A stretch of DNA of 64,000 nt from Pisolithus tinctorius (taxonomy: Eukaryota > Basidiomycota > Agaricomycetes > Boletales > Pisolithaceae). Where the stretch lies: NCBI GenBank assembly GCA_024663395.1, contig JANFAH010000008.1:1426001-1490000 (forward strand), read 5' to 3'. Below the pieces are notes generated by a model that ran no database searches, had not been told where the DNA came from, and worked only from the letters and a program-made list of their open reading frames with translations. Shown piece after piece: positions 45,791-57,247 of the stretch; the first letter of the stretch is position 1; every line of letters starts with the position of its first letter. Position numbers and translations under genes: made by a program.

Positions 45791-46149
45791 TCAGAACTCC
45801 TAACTTCGAGTCATCCCCATAATCCAAATACGACCACACATAGTCAAGTTCTCCGACATATTACCGAACATTCGTTGGCCCTAGTAAGATTCCAAAATGC
45901 TAACAAGCGTTCAGTAATCCTGTTAGAGCCAACGACCGTTCAGCAATATCTCGGAAAAATTGTGTGTCACAGGTCATGTTTGGATTGTGGCTAAGTACCA
46001 ACGCAGACCAGTTAGGATCCCGTATCACGCCATTGATCTTGCTAGCTTTTCAGTATTCCAGGCCGCGGAAGCAGATTGCTGGCAGGTGTTTGTTCCTATC
46101 ATGTACGTTTTACACACGGGGCCAGCGCCGGTGACCTTGCTTTACAGGT

Positions 46150-46380
46150 AAGCCTGAGGTGATTGCTATGCTACAAGGAAGTGCCAAGCCGCAGTCAATC
46201 GATCCTAATCACATCCGCATGTCTTTGTTTCTCGTGCAGGTAGGGAAGGTTGGTGGCAGCCTCCTTTCCCCCATTGTATATTCCACACAAGTTTTCAAGA
46301 TTCCCTTGTCCCCCGCAGGCGGGCATCGCATCAGTAATATGTGCTTGGCTCTCTAGACGCAAAGTTGGCAACTTCATACT
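46150..46380 (-). pseudogene. Dead msrA copy 4, N-terminal part
   Basis: Aligns with exon 1 of intact msrA (about 46985-47220) by nucleotide pattern: the CAAG.TTTTCAAGATTCCCTTGT region and flanks. Frames are lost. It lies just 3' of the intact gene, in the same relation as copies 1 and 2 in the 28.4-29.5 kb array. Confidence 0.68.
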
Positions 46381-46583
46381 ACACGCGCATGGCTGGCATT
46401 ATGACAGATATCGACGGCTGTTGAAAGCTCCCAAGAGTACAGGAGATGTATCTGTGCAATACGGTCCCTACCACATCGGACGCCACGTTACTAGTATCCG
46501 TCTAGCCTCGATGTCGCACAGTCCATACCCTCCACAAACATATGCAAGGTAATCCCATCCATGTATACCAACACGCATGCTCC

Positions 46584-47401
46584 TCACCAATGCAAGTAAT
46601 GGGTCGGACACTGGTACCCGCTTGGATTGTTGATCAAGTATAGCTGGTGGTAATCCTCCGCATCGTACCACGGTCCAGCTTCTTGGATCTCTGTCGCAAT
46701 CATTTCCCCCTTGGGAGTAAAATACCTATCCTGCACTTCTTTCGTTACTCGCTCCGCAGTAGACCGCTGTTCCTGACTATGTGTGAAGATCGCAGACCGA
46801 TACTCTACAGTATAAGATAACGAGGTCGGCGCTGGTAAGATCTCAGGTTTAGTATCGAGCGGTGACAACGCACGGGAGCCAACATCTGGTCCTTGACGAT
46901 TTACAGCTATTGGGTCATGAGTGCGGTAGAAGAATTCTGGCTATGATGTGAGGATACTACCATCCAAATGGCAGGGATGGGCGTCGACTCGCCTACAAGT
47001 TCCGCATAAGACACGATCGAAGGGTCGAATTCAATTCTGACCGCCTCGGCATGGTCTGTGGTCCCAGTGCAGACCTCTCGGTAGGATGGATCGACGGAGG
47101 TCGCCTTGCCTCCGGTATAGCCCACCGAGGTCTTCAGGATTCCCTTGTTCTGGGAAGGAGGATAGTACTTGAGGAAGATGTGTTCGACTCCCCAAAAACA
47201 TCCAGCCGCAAACGTTGCGATTTCTGGCTTCTGAGACGCTACATAGACAAGTTGGGATTTAGGAACGGCTTCCCATGAGGATCGGGACGTACCTGAGGTC
47301 ATGGCAGAACGATATTGGGAGACGTCAACGTGTCTCTTCGATATACCCGACGGGATCAAACCTAACAGCGCAGTGCGAACGTTGTTCAACCGACCAAGCA
47401 T
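46584..47401 (-). CDS. msrA: Peptide methionine-S-sulfoxide reductase A
   Basis: Repairs methionine sulfoxide in proteins using thioredoxin. Three exons: 47401-46993, 46936-46874 and 46804-46584. The active-site motif [10 protein letters not shown] holds the catalytic Cys. Further family segments are [92 protein letters not shown] and C-terminal LHW. The first intron starts with GC (G|GCGAGT) and ends CAG; only this splice restores [12 protein letters not shown]. The start at 47401 gives a 60-residue leader with scattered Arg and Lys, possibly mitochondrial; a shorter start at 47302 (MTSGT) is possible. Divergent from QCR6, with 196 bp between the starts. At least four dead copies are in the window. 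Confidence 0.92.
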
Positions 47402-47597
47402 GAAACAGCACCGCAGCGATGATCACTCAGCGTCATTCCAGTGGCGAGACAGCGGAAGCACCGGTCCGCCATAGTCCGTTCCGGTGCGGAGATTATTGCT
47501 TTCAGTCGCCGACCGAAAAGCTGTAATCCGTAATTTCGCGAACAGACTTGCGGCAAGAAAAGTTCGGGACTCGGTCGAAAAAGTTTACCACCACAAC

Positions 47598-48270
47598 ATG
47601 AGCTTGTCCTCGTTTTTCTCTTCCTTTCTGAACGTCGTTCACGCAGACGCAGACGTTCCGGCAGAACAGGAAGAGAAGGTCGAATCTGCTACAACACACG
47701 AAGAAGAAACGGCCGCCGAGGCAGAGGTTGAAGAAGCGGCGGCCGAAGAGGAGGCGGAGGAACCAGAAGATGTTCGAGCCAGTCATTATGGGGTATTGGA
47801 ACTTCAAATGCTGATACTTGCGTTTCTAAATAGCCACATCCTATAATTCGCGAGGAATGCAAGAATGTCGCAAAGTGCGCACCCCTGACACGACACTTTG
47901 AGCACTGTCAAGAAAAGGTATCGTCCGGCCAAGGCCACAAGGGTGAGGATTGCGTGGAGGAACTGTAAGTGCTTCCGTTTCCTTATTGGTTGTCTGGGTG
48001 TCCTGTCTAATGTCGAGCTCTATAGTTGTGCGTACCATCCTTGTCGTCTTCTTAACTGACTTAGCTAACCATACGCGCCCGCTATATGTATATCATAGTC
48101 CAGTACGTCCCGATATCCTTTTTTCTTCAGTTCTTCGGTTCCGCTAATACCGTTTCCCAGCATGATGCACTGCGTCGACGTAGGTCTTGAATCCGAACTC
48201 CCTCTTTCATCGTGCTTACATTGGACCCAAGACATGTGCAGCACCAAAGCTGTTTGCCAAGTTGAAGTAA
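47598..48270 (+). CDS. QCR6: Complex III hinge (acidic) subunit, QCR6-like
   Basis: Small acidic subunit of the mitochondrial cytochrome bc1 complex that helps cytochrome c docking. Four exons: 47598-47771, 47834-47964, a 19-nt exon 48161-48179 and 48232-48270, giving about 121 aa. After MSLSSFFSSFLNVVHADADV comes a Glu/Ala-rich acidic stretch. Then follows the conserved helical hairpin with paired cysteines: EECKNVAKCAPLTRHFEHCQ, GEDCVEEL, MMHCVD and TCAAPKLFAKLK, TAA. All four introns' phases agree. The donor of the first intron (GTTCGA) is weak. The start is the ATG after the A-rich ACCACCACAAC. Shares a short divergent promoter with msrA. Confidence 0.92.
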
Positions 48271-48539
48271 ACAGTTTGTTTGTGGTCGATTCCATCTAGG
48301 TATGCCCATATTTTAATCTTTGTCACCCGCCGTTTCAGAAAACAAACGTTCCACAGATTAGATAGTTGCATGTCCACTTTGTTCAGCTCGGCTGAACGCG
48401 TATCTTCATGTGTTGCTGGTTATTGTCAATACCCTGTCGAATACGACTTGAGACACCCGCCTGTGATCAACCATTCAATCCTACTTATTACGTATTCATT
48501 TTGGTGACCATGGGGTCATTTCATTTGACGCGTGACACG

Positions 48540-48790
48540 TACCTTGCAGTATGCTGCATCACAGGTGCCAGGTGACGACTGTACTCTCCGTGCCGTCGCT
48601 CCCTGGCACCTTTGGGACAGGGGAATCGAGACACGTAGCGAGGTCTTGACCATCATGCAGTGGTGCATCTGCGATCACCTGGCGGTCATTGAGGTTGGGT
48701 GTACCGGTTATTGGCAATAGAAAAACATGTGTGCAAATGGATGCACAAGCCACAGGTATTATCTTATACATTCATCTACTTATGAGCAAC
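48540..48790 (-). pseudogene. Relic of the cysteine-rich secreted protein gene
   Basis: Minus strand encodes ITGTPNLNDRQVIADAPLHD, compare GGGPDPNDCQVIADALLYDN in the gene at 60984-61825. The cysteine is lost and flanking exons are missing. Confidence 0.7.
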
Positions 48791-48945
48791 ACTACCGGTA
48801 ATTGGAAGTCCTTCAGGTCTGGGCTCACCGTCTTTGAGTATTCCAGATAGTCTTCCTATAGTGCCCAGCGCCAAAACCCCAGCGATCGAAGCGTGACTAT
48901 AAATTCTCCTATGTAATACGTAGTGGAATAAAAAAAGTGTTATCA

Positions 48946-51389
48946 TTACAGTACGTATCTGAAGTCACGGTTCTGGCGATCCGTTAAGTCCATGAATTCC
49001 TGCAACGTACAAAGCAATATCAGTATCCAATAGCCTGCAAAGAAATAAACCGAGCAATCTGGAGGGTTCGCTTCACCTTGTCGACCTTGACCTTGATCCG
49101 TTTACCACCTTCCGTTACCTTCTCAATATAGTACTCTTCGATTTCGTCCGAAGGCTCTGACTCCCGCCTTCGGTTCTCCCTGTCAAGAAGAACGCGGACG
49201 ACGAGAAGAATTATCGGACAAACGGAATAACAGGCAGCTATGACAGCCCAGGGGACATGATTGCTGTAAATGTGTGGGTAAGGATGAGCTAGCTGGCGGT
49301 ACAGGAATGTATGCACCGTGGTTTATACTGAGCTTTCCACATGAGGGGGCCAGTAGCATTTCCGATACAGTAAGCCGATAACACGATAGCATTGGTGACC
49401 ACCTTTACAGACAGATCGAGATGAAATGCCTGTAAAGATCCACGGAACAATGCTCACCCTCTTTGTATGGCCAGCTGTTACATTACCGAGCCAAGACAAG
49501 GCAAGCACAAATCCCGTGCCAGAGATGATGGCTATAAAAACGTGAGCCGCTGTCCATGTAACGATGCACACCTAGTGCACGTACTCATGAACTGGCCCAC
49601 TAGTAAACCAGCTGTGTCGCTCCATGGCAAGAGGTTCACCAGCGCAATACCTATCAATGCCGGCACAAAATATATAGCACCGACATACGCTCTCCCATTC
49701 CTGAAGCGTGCCGCCAAATTGACGCCAGTGTAGATGGTCAAAATCTCCACGACACCTGGTATCATCGTGAAGAGAGTCGTTTGAAGGTCCGTAAACCCGA
49801 GCGAGGCCACAAGGAGCGATTGTTGGTTAGTAAGTGAGTTTGGGACGTTGTCGAATGCTGAAAAGGTGGCAAAAAGCCATGTCTTCGGGTCACAGATGGC
49901 TTCGATGAATCTGTACCACAAGGTATTTCAATGCTTGGTTAAATGAAACGGATCGCGAATCGCTCACTGTCCCTTCTTAAAATGCTTATTTTCGACGCCA
50001 GATTGGTTTTCCTAGAGCGACTTAGTACCACAGCAGTTGATGACATTAAAGACCCACTTTGATCCGCTGTACTGCCTTCACGCGCTCGTCAGGCGTGAGG
50101 AACCACGCGGTGGTTGGCGAGTCTGGGAATAAAAACCTAACTTCAAAGTCAGGTACTATAATTGTCAACGATAAATGGTTTACCAATAGGAAATTGCCAG
50201 TATTAACGTTATGATACCAGTGATTATCATGAACCTACAACAAGGTCTTCAGCGGCTATACATCACGAATGAGCAAATACACCAACCACTGCCATGGTTC
50301 GAAGCCGCTCGTATGGATATGCAGCGCGCCAAAAGCAAGGAGTCCAGAAAAAATCTGTGCTGCAAATCCCTTAGGTCATTGCCTGTCATATTGAAAACAC
50401 CCTCACCAACGCCGTTCATCAAGACTGAACATGTTCACATCGGTCAGGAGCGACAATTTACGGGATGTCATTGTACGTACACCAGTATCCCACCCTCAAG
50501 GTTTGTTCTTTACGAGTGTAAAACATCGCGCTGACAATCAGGAAGCCGGCTGTAATCGAACCCTCGCACATGCCAAGGATGAATCGCACGATAAACAATC
50601 CCGTGAAGTTCTTGCAAGCGGCGTGACATGACAACGCAATAGCCCAGACGAAGATATTTGCGCTGAGGAACGTGGATAAGAACTCACGTAGAAAGTGGCA
50701 ACAAACAAACCTCATCCATTTTCCGACTGGCAATCGTTGTAAGGCGAGATTCTGTGGATACTCAAACAGTAGATAGCTGAGGTAGAAAACGGTTCCCAGC
50801 CTATGAAAATATGAAATCATGTAGGAGCCGGCAGAGTCAGGAAGAAGTGTCTCCCTCACCAGTTGTATCTGTGTGCGGATGTCAGCAGGTTGGTAGGAGA
50901 TGAATGGTGGGACTTACTGATTCACTGTAAGGCCTGTGGCTGCCCTGATGGTCATGTTAAGACGAGCACAGTGAACAGCTTATGTGTAGAAGCCTCACTC
51001 GATCCCGAGGACGGCAGAGTTTCCTAGCGTAGTTTTGTCCATGAACTGCACCCTGGCAATAACGTTAGTGGCTAACATGTCTTCTCCCAGTAATGCTAAC
51101 CAGTATAACACTATAACCCATTGAGTATAAAGTCAATGGATTCAGTAGCGACTTACGGCACATCATGGGAAGGATATGCCTATCAATTTTCTTGCTAAAG
51201 TCTGTTCAAACATAACCGAATAGCCAAACCATTTTGCTACACAAACCGTATGCGTAAAGCCTCCTCAGGATCCAAGTTTCCGGAAAACCCAGCTGCCAGT
51301 TGGGCTGCAGTATCGACCTCTTTGGTTGAAACAGACACGCCATGGTGTTTCTCGTCCATTATAACTCCACTGGTGCTTTCCGAACTCAT
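48946..51389 (-). CDS. MFS transporter, allantoate-permease (Dal5) type
   Basis: Multi-exon transporter of the anion:cation symporter branch (Dal5, Tna1, Vht1), which imports carboxylates, vitamins or dipeptides at the plasma membrane. Exon 1 from 51389 encodes MSSESTSGVIMDEKHHGVSV and DPEEALRI. Next come KKIDRHILPMMC, LLYW and VQFMDKTTLGNSAVLGI. Further exons give GTVFYLSYLLFEYPQNLALQ, LPVGKWM, FTGLFIVRFILGMCEGSITA and PGVVEILTIYTGVNLAARF. The last exon is EFMDLTDRQNRDFRYVL, TAA at 48946. Motifs for the first helix (QFMDKTTLG), helix 2-3 (YPQN) and helix 4 (RFxLGxxE) match the family. Substrate unknown. A truncated relic lies at 40.88-41.43 kb. Internal exon borders were not all resolved, but no stop is forced. 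Confidence 0.87.
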
Positions 51390-52065
51390 GGGATCAGATG
51401 GCGCCGTGCTCCTGCCCCTGTTCTCTCGTTGGTGTAGAAGCGGTCCCAGTTATAGTTCCGGTGGATAAGTTGTGGAGCCACTGGTGCAGGTGCAGTTGTG
51501 CGAAAATCCACGAGAGTTACGAAGGAGTTCTTGGCGCTGGGGGTTCTTAACCGATGAAAGAGTGATAAGGGGGGATCCACAACTGCGGCGGAGAAGGAAG
51601 AACGTCGCGATCGTCGCTGCAACTACACATAAATAAGTGCAAGGTCCTTCATTTTTGGCCACCAAATGTCCGGCAAGGTAGGAGGAACGCTAAGGGATAT
51701 TTAGGACAATAAGGGACTTCGCTGGCCGTGAATGTGCCCGAAGAAGCTGAGATCCGTATATGTTTACGTTTCGAAGTTCCACGCCAAATATAAGAGCCTG
51801 TGATTTTGCCTGATACACCGATTGTTTCTCAGAAGATCGGCCAAAGAAAGTCAGATTGTTCACACTGCCTTGTGGACCCGCCACGACGGCAACAAGTACC
51901 GCAGTCGATAAGAGGCATCGTTCGAATTTGTAGCGTTCACGTGACAGAAACTTCTGATCCGTCACATATTACGCCAGCTGGCCGTCGATTCTTTGCCATT
52001 CATGGGGTGTGTATTGTACGCTGATTGAAGAACGTAGTATCTTATTCCAGCTTCACAGAAGCAAA

Positions 52066-52566
52066 ATGACATCTTCTTTAGCAGATACGACAGCCAGTGT
52101 GTCTGCTGTCCCCCCCACTGCTTCCGGTCCATCGCCACCCCCAATCGTCCAGTTATTGCCCATCCTGCTTTCGGTCGTCAGGTTATCCTATTGGGCCGTC
52201 TCACTGCTTCTTCAGGCGTTGTTCGCCATTGTAACGCCGCTCTATTTGCTATGGCCTTTGACGCTCCAATTGCTGTCACCAATCACCATCATTCTGACTG
52301 TCGTGGTACATGCGACAGTGTTCACTCCGTGCTCGCTCTTGTACAAAACGATCGTGGCTCTTTATCCCCTCTACGTGTTCTGCGCCACAGCATGCATAAC
52401 TGGTGCTGTTATGGGAATTTTTGGCCGCTACATCATCGTCACCATCCTTGGCGTGTTTGCCCTCTCGAGAAACTCGTTCCATCGCAAGACGACTCAGACT
52501 CAGGCTTCTCTTCCGGCTAATCATCCACTCCGCAGACGGAAACGACGAAGCGTACGCATGCAATAA
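52066..52566 (+). CDS. Small membrane protein, 166 aa
   Basis: Single-exon frame starting MTSSLADTTASVSAVPPTAS. Proline-rich N-terminus, then three or four hydrophobic segments (VQLLPILLSVVRLSYWAVSL, FAIVTPLYLLWPLTLQLL, PLYVFCATACITGAVMGIFG, YIIVTILGVFALS) and a basic tail (RRRKRRSV). Family not recognised. The divergent neighbour is the MFS transporter, about 680 bp away. The same arrangement recurs in decayed form at 41-42.8 kb. The conserved hydrophobic core between the two copies supports that this is a real gene. Confidence 0.68.
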   Translation: MTSSLADTTASVSAVPPTASGPSPPPIVQLLPILLSVVRLSYWAVSLLLQALFAIVTPLYLLWPLTLQLLSPITIILTVVVHATVFTPCSLLYKTIVALYPLYVFCATACITGAVMGIFGRYIIVTILGVFALSRNSFHRKTTQTQASLPANHPLRRRKRRSVRMQ

Positions 52567-53525
52567 CGCAGTGGCAATTCTCAACTACCCAGGCCCAGTC
52601 CCGTATCGTTACCCGCGCCCCATCTTCGCCTGTTCTTTGTTGTAGCCCTATTTTCTAAATTATTGCCTTGTCAGCGGCTCTTCGCCCAAGGAGTTCGCTC
52701 CACGTCCTGAACCATCCGGAATTGCGCAAGGATGCCAGTGGCTGAAGTCATGTAACAGCAGAAGGTGGTCCCCCGTGGTTTGCTCGTAAACTGATGGATA
52801 TATACCATATTTACTTACAAGTTACCTTCGGTGTCCTCATGAATTGTAACGTGTGGCTTACACTCTGCATGCGCTGTTTTTAGAACTGATACCAACAACC
52901 CTTGAAAAAGTATGAAGACAGCAAAAAGACGAGAGTATCGTAGTAAGCGCTGAAACGGATGGTGAGCACTTGAGCTCTGCAGATCCGATTGATCGTAGTC
53001 GTTCTTCGCCAGTGGGTTATGCAACTGCGGATCAGATGTTTGTTATACTGTCTGTCGCCGGGACACCTCCGTATGGGCCCTTGCAGTGTACTGTATAAGG
53101 ACTCTTCCCGCTACCCCACATAATAGACCCACCTGTCTGGAAAAGCGAGTAGCGCTGAAGGACCCAATACCTTGTGGTGTCGTTGCAGGTTAAGTAAACC
53201 TTACGGTGACTCGCAAATCACTGACTCAACTTCTGAGGTGCATTGTAGCGGGATTCCAAAGTATCGGGCTGAATTGTGCAATATGTGTAATCTCCCTTGA
53301 GTTCCATTTTTAATTCCGCATAATATTTGAGCCTTTCCTTCTTTTTCTTAGGTACATCGTACACAGCTGGCAAAGTGATTGCACTGCCATTATATCATGG
53401 ACACGTTTGTGTCTTTTGAGTGGGCCAAGTGTACCACCACCACTGGCCCATCATGTCGAACGAGAATTATAATTAGGCAACCTCTCGGGTTGCAAGCATC
53501 TGGGTAGCACTGTCAATACCCTCAC

Positions 53526-54190
53526 ATGACTCTCGCCTGTTATTACTTGGATGACTTCCCTGGTGACCCCTGCCTTCCCATGACTCTGTCAGGCCCGCGG
53601 ACTACTCCCACGTCCTTGCCCTAGGGGGTCGAGCACTGGCACATTCCCTGCCCAGTGACGGTAAGTATGGGGAAGTAGACCACATCATGAAACAGCGGGC
53701 TACCACTACCGTGATTTCGTCACTCTAAACAAGGAAGCGCTTGGAGAAGCGCTCGAACCCATGCTCGATGGCTTCTATGAAGAGTAGGTTTCAATCTTTG
53801 AGCCGGATTCACGGCTCGCAGATACATGCACGAGTTCGAAGAAGCTAGGTACATCCTCCTCACCGGACATGGATGCTGGGACATCCGAGGTAAGTTCCTG
53901 ACCTATATCGGAAATTTTCACAGCGTAAGCTTCTTCTCAGAAGACCCACCGAGTCATGAATCCGCTTCAAGGTTGGCCCAGATGACCACGCCATCCTCCC
54001 TCTGGCATGTTCCACCGCTTTACGCTGGACGAGAAATCCATGGTCAGTGACCCCTCCCACTCTACGATATTTTTATTCGCCCTAACTGGTTGCTGCAGGA
54101 AACGCCCTCTCGCCACGCCTTCCCTCACGGGGAGGTCGCAGAAGTTAAGCCCTATAGGACTGATTATCTCAGGAGCATCTGCGGTTCGCT
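53526..54190 (+). pseudogene. Acireductone dioxygenase, copy 2, heavily decayed
   Basis: Same start (MTL.CYYLDD), the same missing base in the CTTCCC run and the same intron layout as copy 1. Further lesions: an extra G near 53625, a lost G near 53700, loss of several bases around 53950 and 54000, and deletion of the codons for DLSSMRMFL near 54040. Metal-site segment MHEFEEARYILLTGHGCWD is still readable near 53827. Ends close to the PIF1 stop, tail to tail. Confidence 0.85.
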
Positions 54191-54526
54191 AAATTGTACT
54201 TCCCCATTGGGTATTCGTGGATCGAGGAAGGGGGCTGAGGTAGATTCGGAAAGTGGGGCATAATAGTGTTTTATAGTTTGCACTGTAACAATTTGAAGCT
54301 GAACCGCTTTCCTTTTCGTCAATCGCCGCACGGGTCGGGTGATATCAGACACGTAGCGTTAACACATGTCATCATTTGGAGAGTACGGATACCGACGTCG
54401 ACGCAGTCCGGCACTCCGTGGTGTCGATACATATAGAATAATCATAATTAATGCCTTTAGCATGAAGCCATAGAAGTAATTTAAATGGCCCCGTCGCCCG
54501 CTCGTGGATCACTGATCGAGCGGTTT

Positions 54527-56732
54527 CTACTTGTCAGTTTCCACTACCTCCAGCGTTTTGCTCCACTCGATCACTTTGGGATGAGCCATGACCTGCACAG
54601 ACATGATGAGTAAAAGGGTCAATACTCTGTACCACATCCTACCTTCTTGGGGTCAAAGCGCAAAACTTGTAGCCCGTCCATTGATGCAGCCCTCGATAAT
54701 GCGACGTAGCTTTGACCTGTATTCGGTGTCAACTACTGAAAAGTCATCCCGCATTCTCATATTCTCACCCTTCTCAAAGACTTTCCCCAGATCAACTTTC
54801 ACTCGTTGGATGGTTTGGCCCTGACTTTTGTGTATGGACATTGCCCATGCCAGAATAAGTGGAACCTACGCGGGGCTAAGGACAAAGGTCCAGGTGTTTA
54901 AAAAAATGGGAGGGACTTACCTGCATGCGTCGGGCCAACACTTTTCCTTCGGCGTCTTCGACCTTGAATTCCTCCCTCATCACGAGGACCGCTTCCTTAC
55001 CCCCATCTACCGTGGGGAATTCGACTATAGGAAACTTCTCCTCTTCCTTTTGAGCGTGCGCAGATTTCGGAGCTTCTTCTGAACCCTTCTTTTCTGCGGT
55101 ATTACTCTGGGCATTCTCCTTACTTGCGTTCTCGTGGACCCTGAGTAGAGCGCCATCCGGTCCGATTCCCACGTTCCTCACGAAACCCGTCGTCTTCGCA
55201 GACCCTGCACGCTTTTCGCTCTCATTAATCAGAGTGCTCATGACTGCTCGATAACCATAAAAGCCAGAAACTCTCCCAACACAGCCATTGACAAGCATCT
55301 CGTCTACGTTCTTGATAAGCATGACCTGTGCGCCCTTCTTAAGCTGGAGAACTTTTTCTGCCAGTACGCCACTGAGAAGTCCCTCACGTGGTTTATGGCC
55401 GCCTGAAACTGGGGCCGAGCTCGTAGGTTTAAAGGGGGCGGGCGCTGCATTTGCAACATGTCTCGGGTTTTGGGATGCGGAGGAATGTGGTTTTCTGTCA
55501 TTGGGTAGGTTGGGAAAAGTATCGTGTGAATGGAACGTATGAAGCGGATGGGGCAATGCTCCGAGACGCGTGGCATTGGCGTTTGACACTTCATGCCTCA
55601 TCGGGAACAGCTCTGTCGGAGTAATATTGGGCGTGGAAGGGGGGAGTGGAGGCAACGGTCGCGAAAGCGATTTGAACGCTTCACATGCCCCCGGGGAGAG
55701 CGTTCCATGACGCATTTGATTTAGTATAGATATGAACTCTGCGCAGAAGTGAGAGAATCAGACACGAGGTTGCGGAGCAAGTGAGGAGACAAACGGTCAT
55801 CCTTCTGACGAAAGACCTTCGTGAGATTGACGGTATGTTCTATACACTGCTTCCACGATGCACTTTCAAAGGCAAAGAATGGATCACCTTTGGACACTGG
55901 TGGGAGCTGGAAGAAGTCTCCCGTGATCACAAGCTGTCATAAAATCTGAGACGAGATGCGGATTGTTGACAGCGCTCATTATACCTGAATACCCCCAAAC
56001 GACTTGTCCGTTTTCTTGCGTAGACGGTCGGCTATCTTCGCCAATGTGTCGAACAAGTGTCCATCCAACATCGATACTGAGAGGCATCCATGAGAAATTC
56101 GGGCGTCGAGGATGGATACTACCTTCGTCAATGATGAGGACCTTGACATTTTTCCACCGTTGAAGAGCTGGTTTGCATGTCCTAATGCACTTGATCTGAC
56201 TGTCGATATCGTTACTACCTGGTGTCACTGCACCCCACGAATGTACGGTCATTCCTGAGGAAAAGTTATCCGAATGGCACTGGCAGACGTTAAAGGAAAG
56301 CTAACCGCCTATGTTGGAAGCAGCCATTCCAGTGCTTGCGGTTACGGCCACATAGTCTGGCCTTCCATTGTGCTTCCTGCGCAACCGAGATATAATAGCA
56401 CGTAAAAGAAGGGACTTGCCCGTTCCTTATGGAACGTGCTGTTAGCATGACGAGACGCCCTTCGAGGACGAAACGTTACCTGCAGACCCAGTGAAGAAAA
56501 TATTCTTTCCCTCTTCTACAACCATCTGCAGCACCTTGTTCTGCTCATGACTTAACTCGGCAACGGAGGTGGTTTGGTCCGTGCCACACGTTGCGCTGAG
56601 TGATACCCGCGGCGCGAAAAACGACTGGATTTTGGATTGCTTTGCGGGATTCAAAGCCTCCAAGTCGTCCGCAGACTTTCGTTTCCTTGGATTCGTCGCA
56701 GTAGTCAGCTTCAGGGACTGCTTTGGAGCCAT
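54527..56732 (-). CDS. PIF1: PIF1-family 5'-3' DNA helicase
   Basis: ATP-dependent helicase that unwinds DNA 5' to 3' and acts on G-quadruplexes, telomeres and mitochondrial DNA. N-terminus [20 protein letters not shown] is basic, followed by a PCNA-box-like QSKIQSFF. Motif order by exon: [14 protein letters not shown] (Walker A, split by an intron), [45 protein letters not shown] (Walker B), [76 protein letters not shown] and [19 protein letters not shown]. It ends [14 protein letters not shown] with TAG at 54527. All motifs are intact. A charged Glu/Lys insertion lies between the last two thirds. Relics of its 3' end are at 44.32 and 45.13 kb. Confidence 0.93.
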
Positions 56733-57247
56733 TTGCCCCGGACTAGGAACCTAGCTCAGGAATCGGCGTCCAGAACGAGAAACGAGACAAACAACACGAC
56801 GACAACGCGTGATCACGTGAAACTGACATTGCGTCTTCCACGCTCACCGCAGTTCCATATGTAAGTAGCTACAAGAAGTCACCGTACTTGATGCATGATG
56901 GCTGCATGGAACGGCCGTTAATTGCACCACATCCGAATCGAAGGCAGATTCCAGTTGAGTTATTGGCAACCCTACATATTTACAAGGAAATCTGTTTCGG
57001 GTCCTCGCTGTGAGTCGCTGGCAACCCCGAAAGTGTCTCTCCTGTACTACTCGGCCACCGTCGCCTTTGTTTTTCCGGGGTCGCTGACTTCTGGTGGGAA
57101 TGGGTGCTTAAACTTCATTCCCTACACGCACGCAAACCGCCGTAAACCGGGCAACGTACCAGTATGTAAGGCGTTCTTTCCGACCTACCGTGGAGCAAAT
57201 TCCCCGCGCTTGACAGAACCGAACACTGTCCCTAGGTCTCTTCCACG

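Noticed and set aside
47484..47597. Upstream in-frame extension of QCR6 from 47484
   Set aside because: Would add a 38-residue basic leader overlapping the short divergent promoter; the ATG at 47598 (MSLSSFFSSF) fits the family's usual length better. Not fully excluded.
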